A stretch of 64,000 nucleotides of DNA from Scenedesmus sp. ARA3 (Eukaryota > Chlorophyta > Chlorophyceae > Sphaeropleales > Scenedesmaceae), in contig RWJK01001949.1 in assembly GCA_004335835.1 (NCBI GenBank), positions 1 through 64,000 on the forward strand. The letters are read 5' to 3'. Below, one piece after another: positions 10,601 to 20,304 of this stretch (its first letter is position 1; each line of letters begins with the position of its first letter). The translations under genes were made by a program, and so were the position numbers. Under the pieces are notes generated by a model, which was not told where the DNA came from, searched no databases, and saw only the letters and a program-made list of their open reading frames with translations.

Positions 10601-13600
10601 CTGTGAGTGCTGTTGCATGACATGGGAGTCAGCGTCGACGGCCAGAAGAGCTATGGTGCGCGTGGCGTCCTCTGTTGTTGATGTGACGCATGTTTACTGC
10701 TTGCTGAGCTGTCGCTGGTTGGAAGTGCTGTTGCGCGACATGGGCGTCAGCATCGACGGACAAAAGAGCTACAGTGCGGCCGCAATCAGACTATGTTTCT
10801 TGCACTTGCTGTAGCAGTTGATTGCGGCCTTTTCCACATATTGCTGTGCCGGATTGTTGTTGCTGCATTACTAACTAGAAGCTGGTTCTGAGCTCCATTC
10901 GTAGCCTGTCACTGGTGGTCAGGACTGATATGCGTGGTCAGCGCTGGGTTGCATGCAACACACCTTCAACTGCCGTTCTGCTGTCCCTGGCTTTTTCTGC
11001 ATGGCCGTCTGCAGGCAGCGTGCAGAGCGTGCGTGAGGCCACAGCCATGTTTGGGCTCAAGCGGGTGCTGCACATAGCAGGTGCGGGGTGGTCTGATGCT
11101 CATTTTGTGTGACTGCTTTGAATGTAAGAGACAGCTGTCAACCAGCGAGTTGTTGCTTGCGCATGCATGATCATGCACGGGCTTTGCTGTGGGTAGCAGT
11201 GCCGCCACCAGTTGTAAAGGTGCTGCGAATTTGGGCGGCGAGAGCGCTACTGTCTTAGCCTGCTGCCTGTCAGCATGCCACACCTCCTCGCCACTTGTCT
11301 GCCTGCTGTGCCCCTTACTGCTGCTGCTGCCAGAGATGCTGTGCGACCCTGATGCGCTGCGTGACGCATCGCTGCACTACCTGGGTAACATCGGCGTGCA
11401 GGTGGGCGCGGCATGCAGTGCAATTTAAAACCTTTGTTTCCGCTCTTGACTGTTATGTCTCCTGTTACATTCTGTATGTTTCACGTTGAGCGCCGTGCTG
11501 TTGCACATCAGCTGAGCCAGTTTCCTTCAGGTCCTGCAGCTGCATCTTGCCAGAGCTGCATTTGTGTGCTCTTTATGGCTTTCAGACTGCACCCCTGATG
11601 CCTTGTCATTGGGGCTGACTAAAGTAGGAGATGGCCATTGCTCTCCCTACAAAAGTAAATATGTAAGTAGCTGTGTCATCACTTGATGCATTTTGGTGTA
11701 TCTGCAGCGCGTGTTTGAGTATCCGGCACAGCTGCAGCTGACTGGTAACTTGGCTAGTAATGTCACAACCTGACCCTCTCGGTTTTCTCACTGTGTTGCT
11801 GTGCCTGCGGCGCGTGTTTTGAGTCGCTGGCCAAGCTGCGGCCGACCAGAAGGTGGACGTGCTGCTGATCTCACTTTTGGATCCTCTCACTCTTCTGGCT
11901 TCCTGTTTCGTTGCATCTGCAGCGCGTGTTTAGGTCGGTGGCCAAGCTGGGCTGACCAGAAGGTAGACGTGCTGCTGATGTCACCTTTGGACCCTCTCAC
12001 TCTTCTGCTTTTCTGTTTCGTCACATCTGCAGCGCGTGTTTGAGTCGCTGGCCAAGCTGCGGCTGGCGTTCCCGCCCGACCGCCCCAACAAGGACTTACA
12101 GGAGTGGACGGCGACACACGGCGGGCGCGACCCCTTCGGTGAGTTTGTTTCAGCATGAAGACCTTAAAATCAAACCTGCTGATGTGGTGGGCCTGCGCTT
12201 ATGCACTGATAGCTGATGTGTCAGCTTCTACTGCAAGCCAAATCAATTGCAACGTTTCAGCGCAGCGGCTCACTCTGATGGATCTGTGCTGTCCAGTGTG
12301 TTGCTCGCCCTTGCCAGCTGCGGCCTTGCCTGTTGGCTGCGCTGCTGTTCAGGCTCACTCTGTTGCCTCACACGTTGTTTTCTGCTGTTATTTGATCTTT
12401 TGATGCAGCCTGCCTGCTGTCTGCGCTGCTGGCGCGCTCGCTGGAGTTCTGCATGCACGACAAGGGCGTGTACGTGGCGCAGTGCGCCGCCAACCTGGCC
12501 AGCAATGCGGAGCTGGTGGAGATGGCCAAGGTGGGTGGGGTTGCCAAGCTGACTGCTAAGGTTTGAGGCTCATGAAAAAGCGGTGAGCGTGTATGTGGCG
12601 CAGTGCGCCGCCAACTTGGCCAGCAACGCAGAACTCGTGGAAATGGCCAAGGTGCGGGTTACGCCCATTTCTGACTGCTAAGGTTACAGGTTGATGATAA
12701 GGCAGTGTGCATGTATGTGGCGCAGTGCGCCGCCAACTTGGCAAGCAACGCGGAGCTTGCTGAGATGGTCATGGTGGGGCTCATGCTGCGTTGAGGGTGC
12801 TCGGGTGGTTTGAGGCTGTGTGCACGTTGTGGTGCTGGCAAGACTCTTGTGCCGGGCGCAGGAACAGGCATGCAAGCCTGTCACCATGTGCAACAGGGCT
12901 CGGGCAAAGCATGCCAAATACTCAGGCCCCGCTTCTGTGTTAGATATCTTTCTGCACACAATATCAGCCTCGAAACTTACGCTTCTGCTGCTGCCGCTGC
13001 TGCCGCTGCTGCCAGGCTGTATTCCCGCTGGCGCTGCCTGTCAGCCGTGACCCTCGTGGCGTGTTTGTGCTGCTGTCGCTGCTGGACCTGTTCAGCCAGC
13101 GCATCTGGGAGGACACCGTCAACTGCCCGCTGGCGCTGCAGGTATGAATGTACGCATTTTGTTTGTATTTTTGGCTATGAATGTTTATGTTCTTGTATTT
13201 GTGCTGCTGTCGCTGCTGGACCTGTTCAGCCAGCGCATATGGGAGGACACCGTCAACTGCCCCCTGGCGCTGCAGGTGATATTGCTGGATTTCTGGACTT
13301 CATGTTGATTTCAGGGTGAAGACAGTGTTGTTGGTCTGTGTGTTTGTGCTGCTGTCGCTGCTGGTCTGTCAACAGCGCATCTGGGAGGACGCCTTTGACT
13401 GACGTGCTATGACGCGCGCCCCTGGCGCTGCAGATGAGGGTGATCTGATACATGTGTTTGGACTGATGTGTTTGGTTTGTGTGTTTGTGCTGCTGTCGCT
13501 GCTGGACCTGTTCAGCCAACGCATTCTGGAAGGACACCGTCAACTGCCCTCTGGCGCTGCAGGTGAGGACATTGACTGCATGTGTTTGGATTGATTTATT

Positions 13601-16600
13601 TGTTGCCGGCAAGTGTTGCGAACCGCCAGCTGGCGCCGGATTGGCATGCAGCGACGTTGCAGGGGCAGTCGCCTGGACTGTGAGTGCTGCTCGCAATAAA
13701 CTGCCGATTTTTGCGTTCCTGCGTGCTGCGCTGTGCTCCAGCTGCAAGCCGCGCTCACTCACATCGTGACTCACCCCTGACTGCCTGCTGCCGCCTGCAC
13801 CGGCTGTCTTTGTGGAACCTTGGACAGGCCGTGGACCTGCTGTGCAACCAGTTCTCCTGCAGCGACAAGCAGCTAGTGCACACCTGCCACCACGCACTGT
13901 CCGGCAAAGTGGTCGTCCGCGCGATCGCAGTGTCGATGCCGCGGACGCCCGCGCTAAAACTCGCGATAAAGATCGCGAGCCATGCTGCAACTCTCGCGGG
14001 CTCTGGTGGGGGTTTGACTACGCTGATGGAGCTGATGCAGCTGTATGGGCACAACCAGCAGGCTGCGGAGGGGCTGCGGGATGTGGTGACCATGATGTGC
14101 TACAGCCTGCAGGGCCAGATGGGCAGGTGCGTGCGGGGTGACAAAGCAAGGCAGGGTTTTGCCTTTTCTTTTCGATCCTTTGCAACCAGCAGGCTGCGGA
14201 GGGGCTGCGGGACGTCGTGGCCATGATGTGCTACAGCCTGCAGGGCCAGATGGGCAGGTGAGGTTGCGGGGTGGGTCGGATACAGTGTGTCTGAGGCGTG
14301 TCAAGGTTTGGCGGCGGTTGCCGGCCATTGGGAGTTGACCATGACGTGCTACAGCCTGCATGGCCAGGTGTGAGCAGGGTGGATGGCGTGCGGTGTGGCG
14401 TGTGCGTGGTGACGTGGTGAAAAATGTGGCGACCATGATGTGCTACAGCCTGCAGGGCCAGATGGGCAGGTGCGTGCGGGGTGACAAAGCAAGGCAGGTT
14501 TTGCTTTTTCTTTTCAATCCTTTGCAACCAGCAGGCTGCGGAGGGGCTGCGGGACGTGGTGACGATTATGTGCTACAGCCTGCAGGGCCAGATGGGCAGG
14601 TGCGTGAAAGTGGAATGGGAATGCGGGGAAGGGTTTAGTGTTGTTTTCAGGCCGTGCGGGTATTGCCGGTGGTTTGAAAAGCGATTAAATGTACGGCCTG
14701 CAAGCCGTACTGGTGCCTGCCAGCGCTGTATGAAAAGTGAACGTGATGGAGCTGATGCAGCTGTATGGGCACAACCAGCAGGCTGCGGAGGGGCTGCGGG
14801 ACGTGGTGACCATGATGTGCTACAGCCTGCAGGGCCAGATGGGCAGGTGAGGTTGCGGGGTGGGTCGGATACAGTGTGTTTAAGGCGTGTCAGGGTTTGT
14901 CGGCGGTTGCCGGTGATATGATAAGTGACCAAGATGTGTTGCAGCCTGCAGGGCCAGATGGGCAGGTGTGTTTGCGGGGTGGATGGTGTGCGGTGTGGTG
15001 TATGTGTGGTGACTAGGGATGTAAGCAGCACCCACAACAGCAGGTGCTGGGTGGGCGGTGACCATGATGTGCTACAGCCTGCAGGGAGAGATGGGCAGGT
15101 GTGTGCAGGGTGGAGTGGATCAAGTGTTTGGGGGCCATGCCGTGCCTTTGCTAGGTGTGGCAGGTGATATGATTGGCCATGATGTGCTACAGCCTGCAGG
15201 GTTAGATGGGCATGTGCGTGCAGTGTGGGGTGGATACAGTGAGTCGTGTCAAGGTTTGTCGGCGGTTGCCGGCCATTGGGAGGTCGACCATGATGTGCCA
15301 CAGCCTGCAGGGCCAGATGGGCAGGTGCGTGAAAGTGGAATGGGGATGCGGGGAAGGGTTTGCTGTGTTTTCAGGCCTTGCTGGTAGTTGGCGGTGATCT
15401 TGAAGTGTGACCATGTGTTGCTGCGTGCAGACACACATTAGCAGGCGCGTGCACCGTGGGGCGGATACAGTGTGCTTGGGTTGTGTCGGGGTTTGTCGGC
15501 GGTTGCCGGCCATTGGGAATTGACCATGATGTGCCACAGCCTGCAGAGCCAGATGGCCAGGTGTGAGCAGGGTAGGCGGTGTGCGGTGTGGTGTGTACGT
15601 CGTGACGTGGTGGGGACGTGGTGACCATGATGTGCTACAGCCTGCAGGGCCAGATGGGCAGGTGTGAGCAGGAGTAAAGCGCGCAGCAGTCCTTTAATCT
15701 TGTCTTTTGCCAAGCATTTCTGGTGCTCCTGGAGCTGCTAGGATCGGCGGCAGCTGCTCAGTGCAGTGTCTTGTACGTGTCTGCAGGTTTGCCACTTCAT
15801 GAGATGAGGCGGCTCAGGAGATGCTGCTGTGCATGGTGGAGCGGCTGCTGCGTGGTATCCACTGCAACTTGATTGCTGCTGTTGCTGCTGCTGCTGCCGT
15901 GCATGTCAATGTCACCCTTGTGCTGCAGGTTTGCCACCTCTAAGGACGTAGGCGCGCAGGAGATGCTGCTGTGCCTGGTGGAGCGGCTGGGCCACGAGCA
16001 GGAGGTGGGCTGGCTGGACAGCATTGCGCAGGAGCTGGTGGGCTGCGCGGACGCCCTGCAGGACAACCCAGGGGTGAGTGTAGTGCAAGTTTATGGTTGC
16101 TTTGCTGTTGGTTAAAGTATATCATCAAGCCACTTTGCATAGCATGCAGCCACTGGACAGCATTGCGCAGGAGCTGGTGGGCTGCGCAGACGCCCTGCAG
16201 GACAACCCAGGGGCGAGATGCAGATTTATGTCTGGTATGGTGTTACATTCGCCGAGTGTGCAGAGGCTGCAGCTGCTGGTCAGCATCTCGCAGTATCTGG
16301 TCGATGCTGCTGAAGCACTGCACGTCAACCAGCCATCCTGACAGCCTTGAGCCGTATGTTGTGTGCGGCTTGCAGTCAGTTGAGACCCATCATGTACCTG
16401 TCGAATGCGGCGCTCAGAGGCCCGCAGGTCTCCCACAAACAAACTTCACATACAACTTCACACCCCGCAGGGCATAGAGGTCTCGAAGTTCATGCTCAGC
16501 CAGCCCTTCATGGACCTGGACAACATCTCAGCACACATCTCCGACATGAAGCACCTGCTCCTACAAACATACTTCACACTCAACTTCACTCTCAACTTCA

Positions 16601-19066
16601 CACCCGGCAGGGCATGGAGATCCTGAAGTTCACGCTGAGCCAGCCCTGCATGGACCTAGACAACATCTCCGCACACATCTCAGACATGAAGCACCTGCTC
16701 CTAGAAACATACTTCACACTCGACTTCACTCTCAACTTCACACCCTGCAGGGCATGGAGATCCTGAAGTTCACGCTGAGCCAGCCCTTCATGGACCTGGA
16801 ATCCATCTCAGCACACATCTCAGACATGAAGCACCTGCTTCCACAAACACACTTCACACTCAACTTCACTCTCAACTTCACACCCCGCAGGGCATGGAGA
16901 TCCTGAAGTTCACGCTGAGCCAGCCCTGCATGGACCTGGACAACATCTCAGCACACATCTCAGACATGAAGCACCTGCTGGGCAAGAAAGCCCTACTGCC
17001 TGTAGTGGCGGATGTGATGGAGCGTGTGGGCGCCAACCCGCTGCCGCCCGCTGCACCCAAGTACCCGGCAGCAAGCGTCATCCAGCCGGAGCTCAAGTAG
17101 GTGGCTTCGTTTGTAGCACTCTATTTTGTGTACAGATCAAGATGTGCGTGGTGCGCGGTGTGTGTTGGGCTATCACTGGGTGGTGGGCGGGTGTCAAGAC
17201 TGCTAGCAGCTGCACATTGCAAAAGCACCTGCTGGGCAAGAAAGCCCTACTGCCTGTGGTGGCAGATGTGATGGAGCGCGTGGGCGCCAACCCGCTGCCG
17301 CCCAAGTACCCCGCAGTGAGCGTTATCCAGCCAGAGCTCAAGTGGGTGGCTTCGTTTTCAGCACCCTGATTTGTTACAGATCAAGTTGTGCGTGGTACAG
17401 TTGCAGATCAAGATTCTCGTTGTTCGCAGTGTGTGTGGCTATCACTGGGTGGTGGGGGCTGGCTTCAGACTGCCAGCAGTTGCACCATACAGATGACCTG
17501 CAATGGGATGGGCAAGAAAGTGCTGCTGCCTGTGGTGGCAGACGTGATGGAGCGTGTGGGCGCTAACCCGCTGCCGCCCGCTGCACCCAAGTACCCGGCA
17601 GCGAGCGTCATCCAGCCGGAGCTCAAGTGGGTGCCGCAACTTCATGTTGGTGTTACTGTTGCGTTGATCGTTGGACAAAACTGCTGCCAGTTCGTGTGAT
17701 TGGCAAGTATCGCACTGGGCGGTCAATGCAACGCGTTCAACACGGCACCAGGCACACTGTAGGGATGTTGTTGCAATGCAGAGGCGGGATGATTGTGGCT
17801 GTAATTAGCACGATGTCACCTGCTGTGCTCGGGTACCTAGCAGCTAGCACCGTCAGGGCACTGGAGGACTGTAAATAGATTTTGTCCTTACAATGTGTTT
17901 GGCATGGCTGCTATGCCCTGTGTTCCCTGCCCTACACTTGATGCGCTATGCTGCTGCTGGGTAACCGACAGCAGAGTGAGTAATGCGCGTAATGACAGTC
18001 ATGCGTGCTGTTCTTTCCCTGGCCCTGCAGGTACTACCTGTCTCAAGGCTGGCGCACCCCACTGCCTCCCCCACCCCCACCAAAGGCAGGAGAGCCAGGT
18101 TACGAGGAGTACGCAGCACAGGCAGCAGCACGCGCAGAGGCGCAGGCAGCAGCAGCAGCCAAAGCACGCGCAGAAAAGGAGGCAGCAGCCAAGGCGCGGC
18201 GAGAGGCAGCAGCAGCAGCAGCTGCCAACGGTGCGAATGGCGGCGGCGGCAGCGGTGCTGCTGCGGCGGCGGATGCTTGGAGCAGGATTCGGTCTGCTGG
18301 TACGAGCAGCAGCGCCAGCGCGTGGGATGTGGGACCAATTGCTGACAACAGCAGCAGCAGCGCGGCAGGCAATACTGCATTAGCATCAGCAGCAGCAGCA
18401 GCGGCGGGATCTAGTGCTGCTGACAATGCAGCTGCAAACCCGTGGGCTACGGTTATGCAGGGTTCACAAGCTGGCAGCAGCAGCGCTGATGCATGGGGCG
18501 GCAGCTGGGGTGAGCAGCAGCAGCAGCAGCAGCCTGCTGCTAACAGCGCACCCGCAGCGCCAGCAGCAGCAGCAGCAGGGTTCAGTGTGCCGCTTGCAGT
18601 GCCCATTGCTGTGCCTATTGCTCTGCCAGTTGCAGCACCAGTGGCACCTGCACCAGCTGCTGCTGCTGCAGTGCCAGCAGCAGCGCCGCCGCGGGCTCCG
18701 TTTGCAGTGCCTGTAGCAATGCCAGTTGCAGCAACACCTGCAGCAGCACCTGTGCAGCCTGCGCCAGCTAGGACCAGCATGCCTGTTCCGCAGCAGCTGC
18801 TGCTGCAGCAGCAGCAAGGGTACCAGCGCCCTACAGCTGGTGGCATTGCTGTTGCAGACTTCAGTTCTGCTGCGCCTGCGCGCCTGCAGCCCGGCAATAC
18901 GCCGGCTGTGTTGAGCACACATCATTGGCCTGCACCGCAGCAGGCAGGGCAGATTGCGCAGCAGCACAGGCAGGCGCAACGCATGCAGCAGCAGCAGGCG
19001 CCGCCACCACCACAGCAGCAGCAGCAGCAGCAGCAGCGGCCTGGCAGTGCGCCGAGGGGACCAGCT

Positions 19067-19101
<35 letters not shown>

Positions 19102-19198
19102 TGGGCCGTGGTCGTGCAGCGTGTGCACGTATGAGCATGCTGGGGCGGAGGCGGAGTTTCTGTTCTGTGCGATGTGCAGCTCTCAGAGGCCGGCATGA
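6617..19198 (+). CDS. RING + RanBP2-type zinc finger protein, 15 exons, 1033 aa
   Basis: Exons: 6617-6826, 7549-7613, 8021-8216, 9523-9681, 10422-10539, 11015-11080, 11334-11401, 12033-12138, 12409-12530, 13016-13141, 13828-14126, 15929-16073, 16380-16427, 16891-17096, 18031-19198. All phases join and the total is 3102 nt. Residues 35-80 form a C3HC4 RING (C35, C38, C51, H53, C56, C59, C77, C80) split by intron 1. Residues 173-192 are a RanBP2-type finger (W173, C175, C178, N182, C189, C192). Residues of about 211-640 are helix-rich and may be degenerate helical repeats, with a Pro-rich stretch and an Ala/Glu helix after them. The C-terminal 400 residues are low complexity (Ala, Gln, Pro, Val), and the last 30 carry a second W-x-C-x2-C...C-x2-C finger. 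A ubiquitin-ligase role follows from the RING; RanBP2-type fingers bind ubiquitin or RNA. Substrate and pathway are unknown. Most introns hold repeated copies of neighbouring exon edges. Confidence 0.75.
7618..7672. repeat. (CAG)n microsatellite, intron 2
   Basis: About 18 uninterrupted CAG units start right at the GTGAGCAGCAG donor of exon 2 of the RING gene, so the repeat begins inside the splice site consensus. Confidence 0.95.
8190..9352 (+). repeat. 12-fold repeat of exon 3 donor end (RING gene)
   Basis: The segment coding Gly-Gly-Leu-Arg-Pro-Pro-Ser and its GTGAG donor recurs about 12 times, near 8200, 8290, 8382, 8492, 8580, 8663, 8847, 8980, 9071, 9167, 9247 and 9331. Each copy is preceded by a CAG tract and a 'gagctgtggcaggg' spacer. 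Unit length varies from about 80 to 180 bp, and most copies keep a usable GTGAG donor. A (TAATG)n patch lies at 8757-8778. Confidence 0.9.
9640..10168 (+). repeat. 5-fold repeat of exon 4 donor end (RING gene)
   Basis: The stretch coding Asn-Pro-Tyr-Ala-x-Asp-Lys-Leu-Ser-Gln-x-Lys-Lys followed by GTGGGC or GTAGGT recurs at about 9645, 9764, 9873, 9998 and 10126. The spacers share 'gggacacttgctgctgctg'. Only the first copy is joined to the RanBP2-type finger. Confidence 0.9.
10307..10780 (+). repeat. Copies of both edges of exon 5 (RING gene)
   Basis: A copy of the acceptor edge precedes exon 5 (10307-10345, with its own CCGCAG acceptor). Two copies of the donor edge follow it (about 10617-10659 and 10736-10777). 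In the last copy the donor is changed from GGTGCG to AGTGCG, so it can no longer act as a standard donor. Confidence 0.8.
11704..12060 (+). repeat. 4-fold repeat of exon 8 acceptor edge (RING gene)
   Basis: TCTGCAG or a related acceptor followed by 'cgcgtgttt(g)ag' and 'ggccaagctg' occurs at about 11706, 11807, 11921 and 12030. Only the last copy runs into the full exon 8. The earlier copies carry indels that shift the frame. Confidence 0.8.
12466..12776 (+). repeat. 3-fold repeat of exon 9 donor end (RING gene)
   Basis: The segment coding Cys-Ala-Ala-Asn-Leu-Ala-Ser-Asn-Ala-Glu-Leu and its GTG donor appears in exon 9 and again at 12604-12651 and 12720-12767. Both extra copies start after GGCGCAG and end before GTGCGG or GTGGGG. 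Each is 48 nt and phase 0-0 compatible. Confidence 0.85.
13060..13562 (+). repeat. 4-fold repeat of exon 10 donor end (RING gene)
   Basis: 'ttgtgctgctgtcgctgctgg' and the downstream exon sequence ending in GCGCTGCAG recur at about 13068, 13200, 13348 and 13485. The third is degenerate. The second could be spliced as a 42-nt phase 0-0 piece from an internal CAGCCAG acceptor. Confidence 0.85.
14041..15662 (+). repeat. 12-fold repeat of exon 11 donor end (RING gene)
   Basis: 'atgtgctacagcctgcaggg' followed by 'ccagatgggcagg' recurs about 12 times, near 14092, 14224, 14342, 14437, 14567, 14813, 14932, 15065, 15178, 15291, 15528 and 15628; a further decayed copy lies at about 15420. Longer versions that include the 'aaccagcaggctgcggagg' segment occur at 14041, 14187, 14527 and 14765. 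The first copy belongs to exon 11; the rest lie in intron 11. Confidence 0.92.
15782..16340 (+). repeat. Copies flanking exon 12 (RING gene)
   Basis: A copy of the acceptor half at about 15782-15850 has TGA within its first codons. A copy of the donor half at 16147-16219 has GCGAGA where exon 12 has GTGAGT. A more diverged donor-half copy lies at about 16260-16340 and codes a Leu-Leu-Val-Ser-Ile-Ser-Gln-x-Leu-Val pattern that matches the exon 12 helix. Confidence 0.8.
16471..16978 (+). repeat. Four exon 14 copies with exact 140-bp period
   Basis: The acceptor edge of exon 14 (GGCATGGAG after CCGCAG, GGCAG or CTGCAG) starts at 16471, 16611, 16751 and 16891, exactly 140 bp apart, with few differences between copies. 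Only the last runs into the rest of exon 14. Because 140 is not a multiple of three, use of an earlier acceptor gives a stop (TGA) inside the next copy. Confidence 0.95.
16975..17636 (+). repeat. Three copies of exon 14 3' half (RING gene)
   Basis: The segment coding Gly-Lys-Lys-x-Leu-Leu-Pro-Val-Val-Ala-Asp-Val-Met-Glu and ending in GAGCTCAA plus donor (GTAGGT or GTGGGT) is present at about 16979-17096, 17232-17340 and 17511-17627. The second copy lacks a 9-nt Pro-Ala-Ala stretch. Confidence 0.9.
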
Positions 19199-19361
19199 TG
19201 CCTTGCAGCAAAGCTGGTGGTTAGGAGGCATTGTGACTCAGCACAACAAGTCAGCAGGCAGCATAGCATCTGGTAGGCAATCTTGGCATGATGCCTTGCA
19301 GGAAGCTGGTGGTGAGGGGGCATTGTGACTCAACTCCTTTAGTCAGCAGGCAGCCTAGCAT
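19194..19361 (+). repeat. 93-bp direct repeat starting at the stop codon
   Basis: 'catgatgccttgcag' and the following 80 bp (19194-19286) are repeated from 19287 with small differences. The first copy contains the TGA of the RING gene, so the last codons and the start of the 3' UTR were duplicated together. Confidence 0.85.
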
Positions 19362-20304
19362 CTGTTCAGGATGAACTGTAGATGTGCAGAGTCAGCAGGC
19401 TGGGTATGCAGTGACTTGCCAGGAGCCAGGGGTGGTAGTTTGTTCGCTGTTGGCAGCCCTGGCATGTTTGATGAGCCTGGCTTTCTGTATACAGATTTTC
19501 TGTGCCTACAGCGCTAGGGTGGCAGGACGAGTGCCAGTGGCAGTACATCAAAGTTACACTTGTGCTGTGCTGGGCCTAGCGCGTGCCTAGCACAGCAAGC
19601 CAGCAAAGTCAAGGTGTGAGTTTTCTTGCGTTGCTGCAGGCTGTTGTACCTGGCCATGTGTTATGCTGCTTTGTGTTGTTGCTGCTGCATGTGCACGGCG
19701 TGATGTTGGATACGCCAGCTTGCAAGCTGAACAATTATAAGCTTTGCACCCTGCAGGCGGCTGCACGGGCTGTTGTTGGTTGTGGTCTGAGCGACTATAT
19801 CTGTGTACAGCAGCGCAATATCACTCCGTGCATGATGCGTGCTCTGCTTGGCATGCTGGCAGGTGTTGTCATCAGCTCTGCTGAACAGAACAACCCTAGT
19901 CAGGCTGGTGTGCTGGAGTTGTGTGTGTTGCCTGGATACTAGGTGTGTCAGCCGTAGCCTGCACTGCTGGATGCCTGTGTTGGTGATTTGAGCTTATCTG
20001 CTTGGTTTTATGCAGAAGGGCTGACTACCACTTTGAAATCGAGTGAGTGACACTCCGTACGTGTTACATCCTGCCAGACCCACATCCTGCCAGACCTCCA
20101 TGCCTCCATGAACTCAGGAGTGATCAGCACGTAGTGTTAGGCTCGCACCTTGCAATCACTATACGTCCCGTTTATGTCAGAGAGAAGTCTCAACTGCTCG
20201 TGGCAGTTACTGTGCACTCCGTACTGTACGCTTCTTCCCTCTTTCTTAATCTGCAAACAAGTCTTTTTGCCTGAAGCTGAGCAGGACGCATCACAGGCAG
20301 CAGC
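19362..20304. other. Intergenic: 3' flank of RING gene, 5' flank of transporter
   Basis: No supported coding sequence. The promoter and 5' UTR of the transporter should lie in the last few hundred bases; a short 'cacatcctgccagacc'-type duplication is at about 20066-20097. Confidence 0.4.

Noticed and set aside
13828..14126. Splitting exon 11 by an intron to remove the palindrome-rich middle
   Set aside because: The frame is open throughout, and no donor/acceptor pair inside keeps the flanking frame better.
18100..19231. Long minus-strand open frames opposite the last RING exon
   Set aside because: They arise from CAG/GCA runs read as poly-Leu, poly-Ala or poly-Cys; the plus strand has the zinc finger and consistent splice phases.
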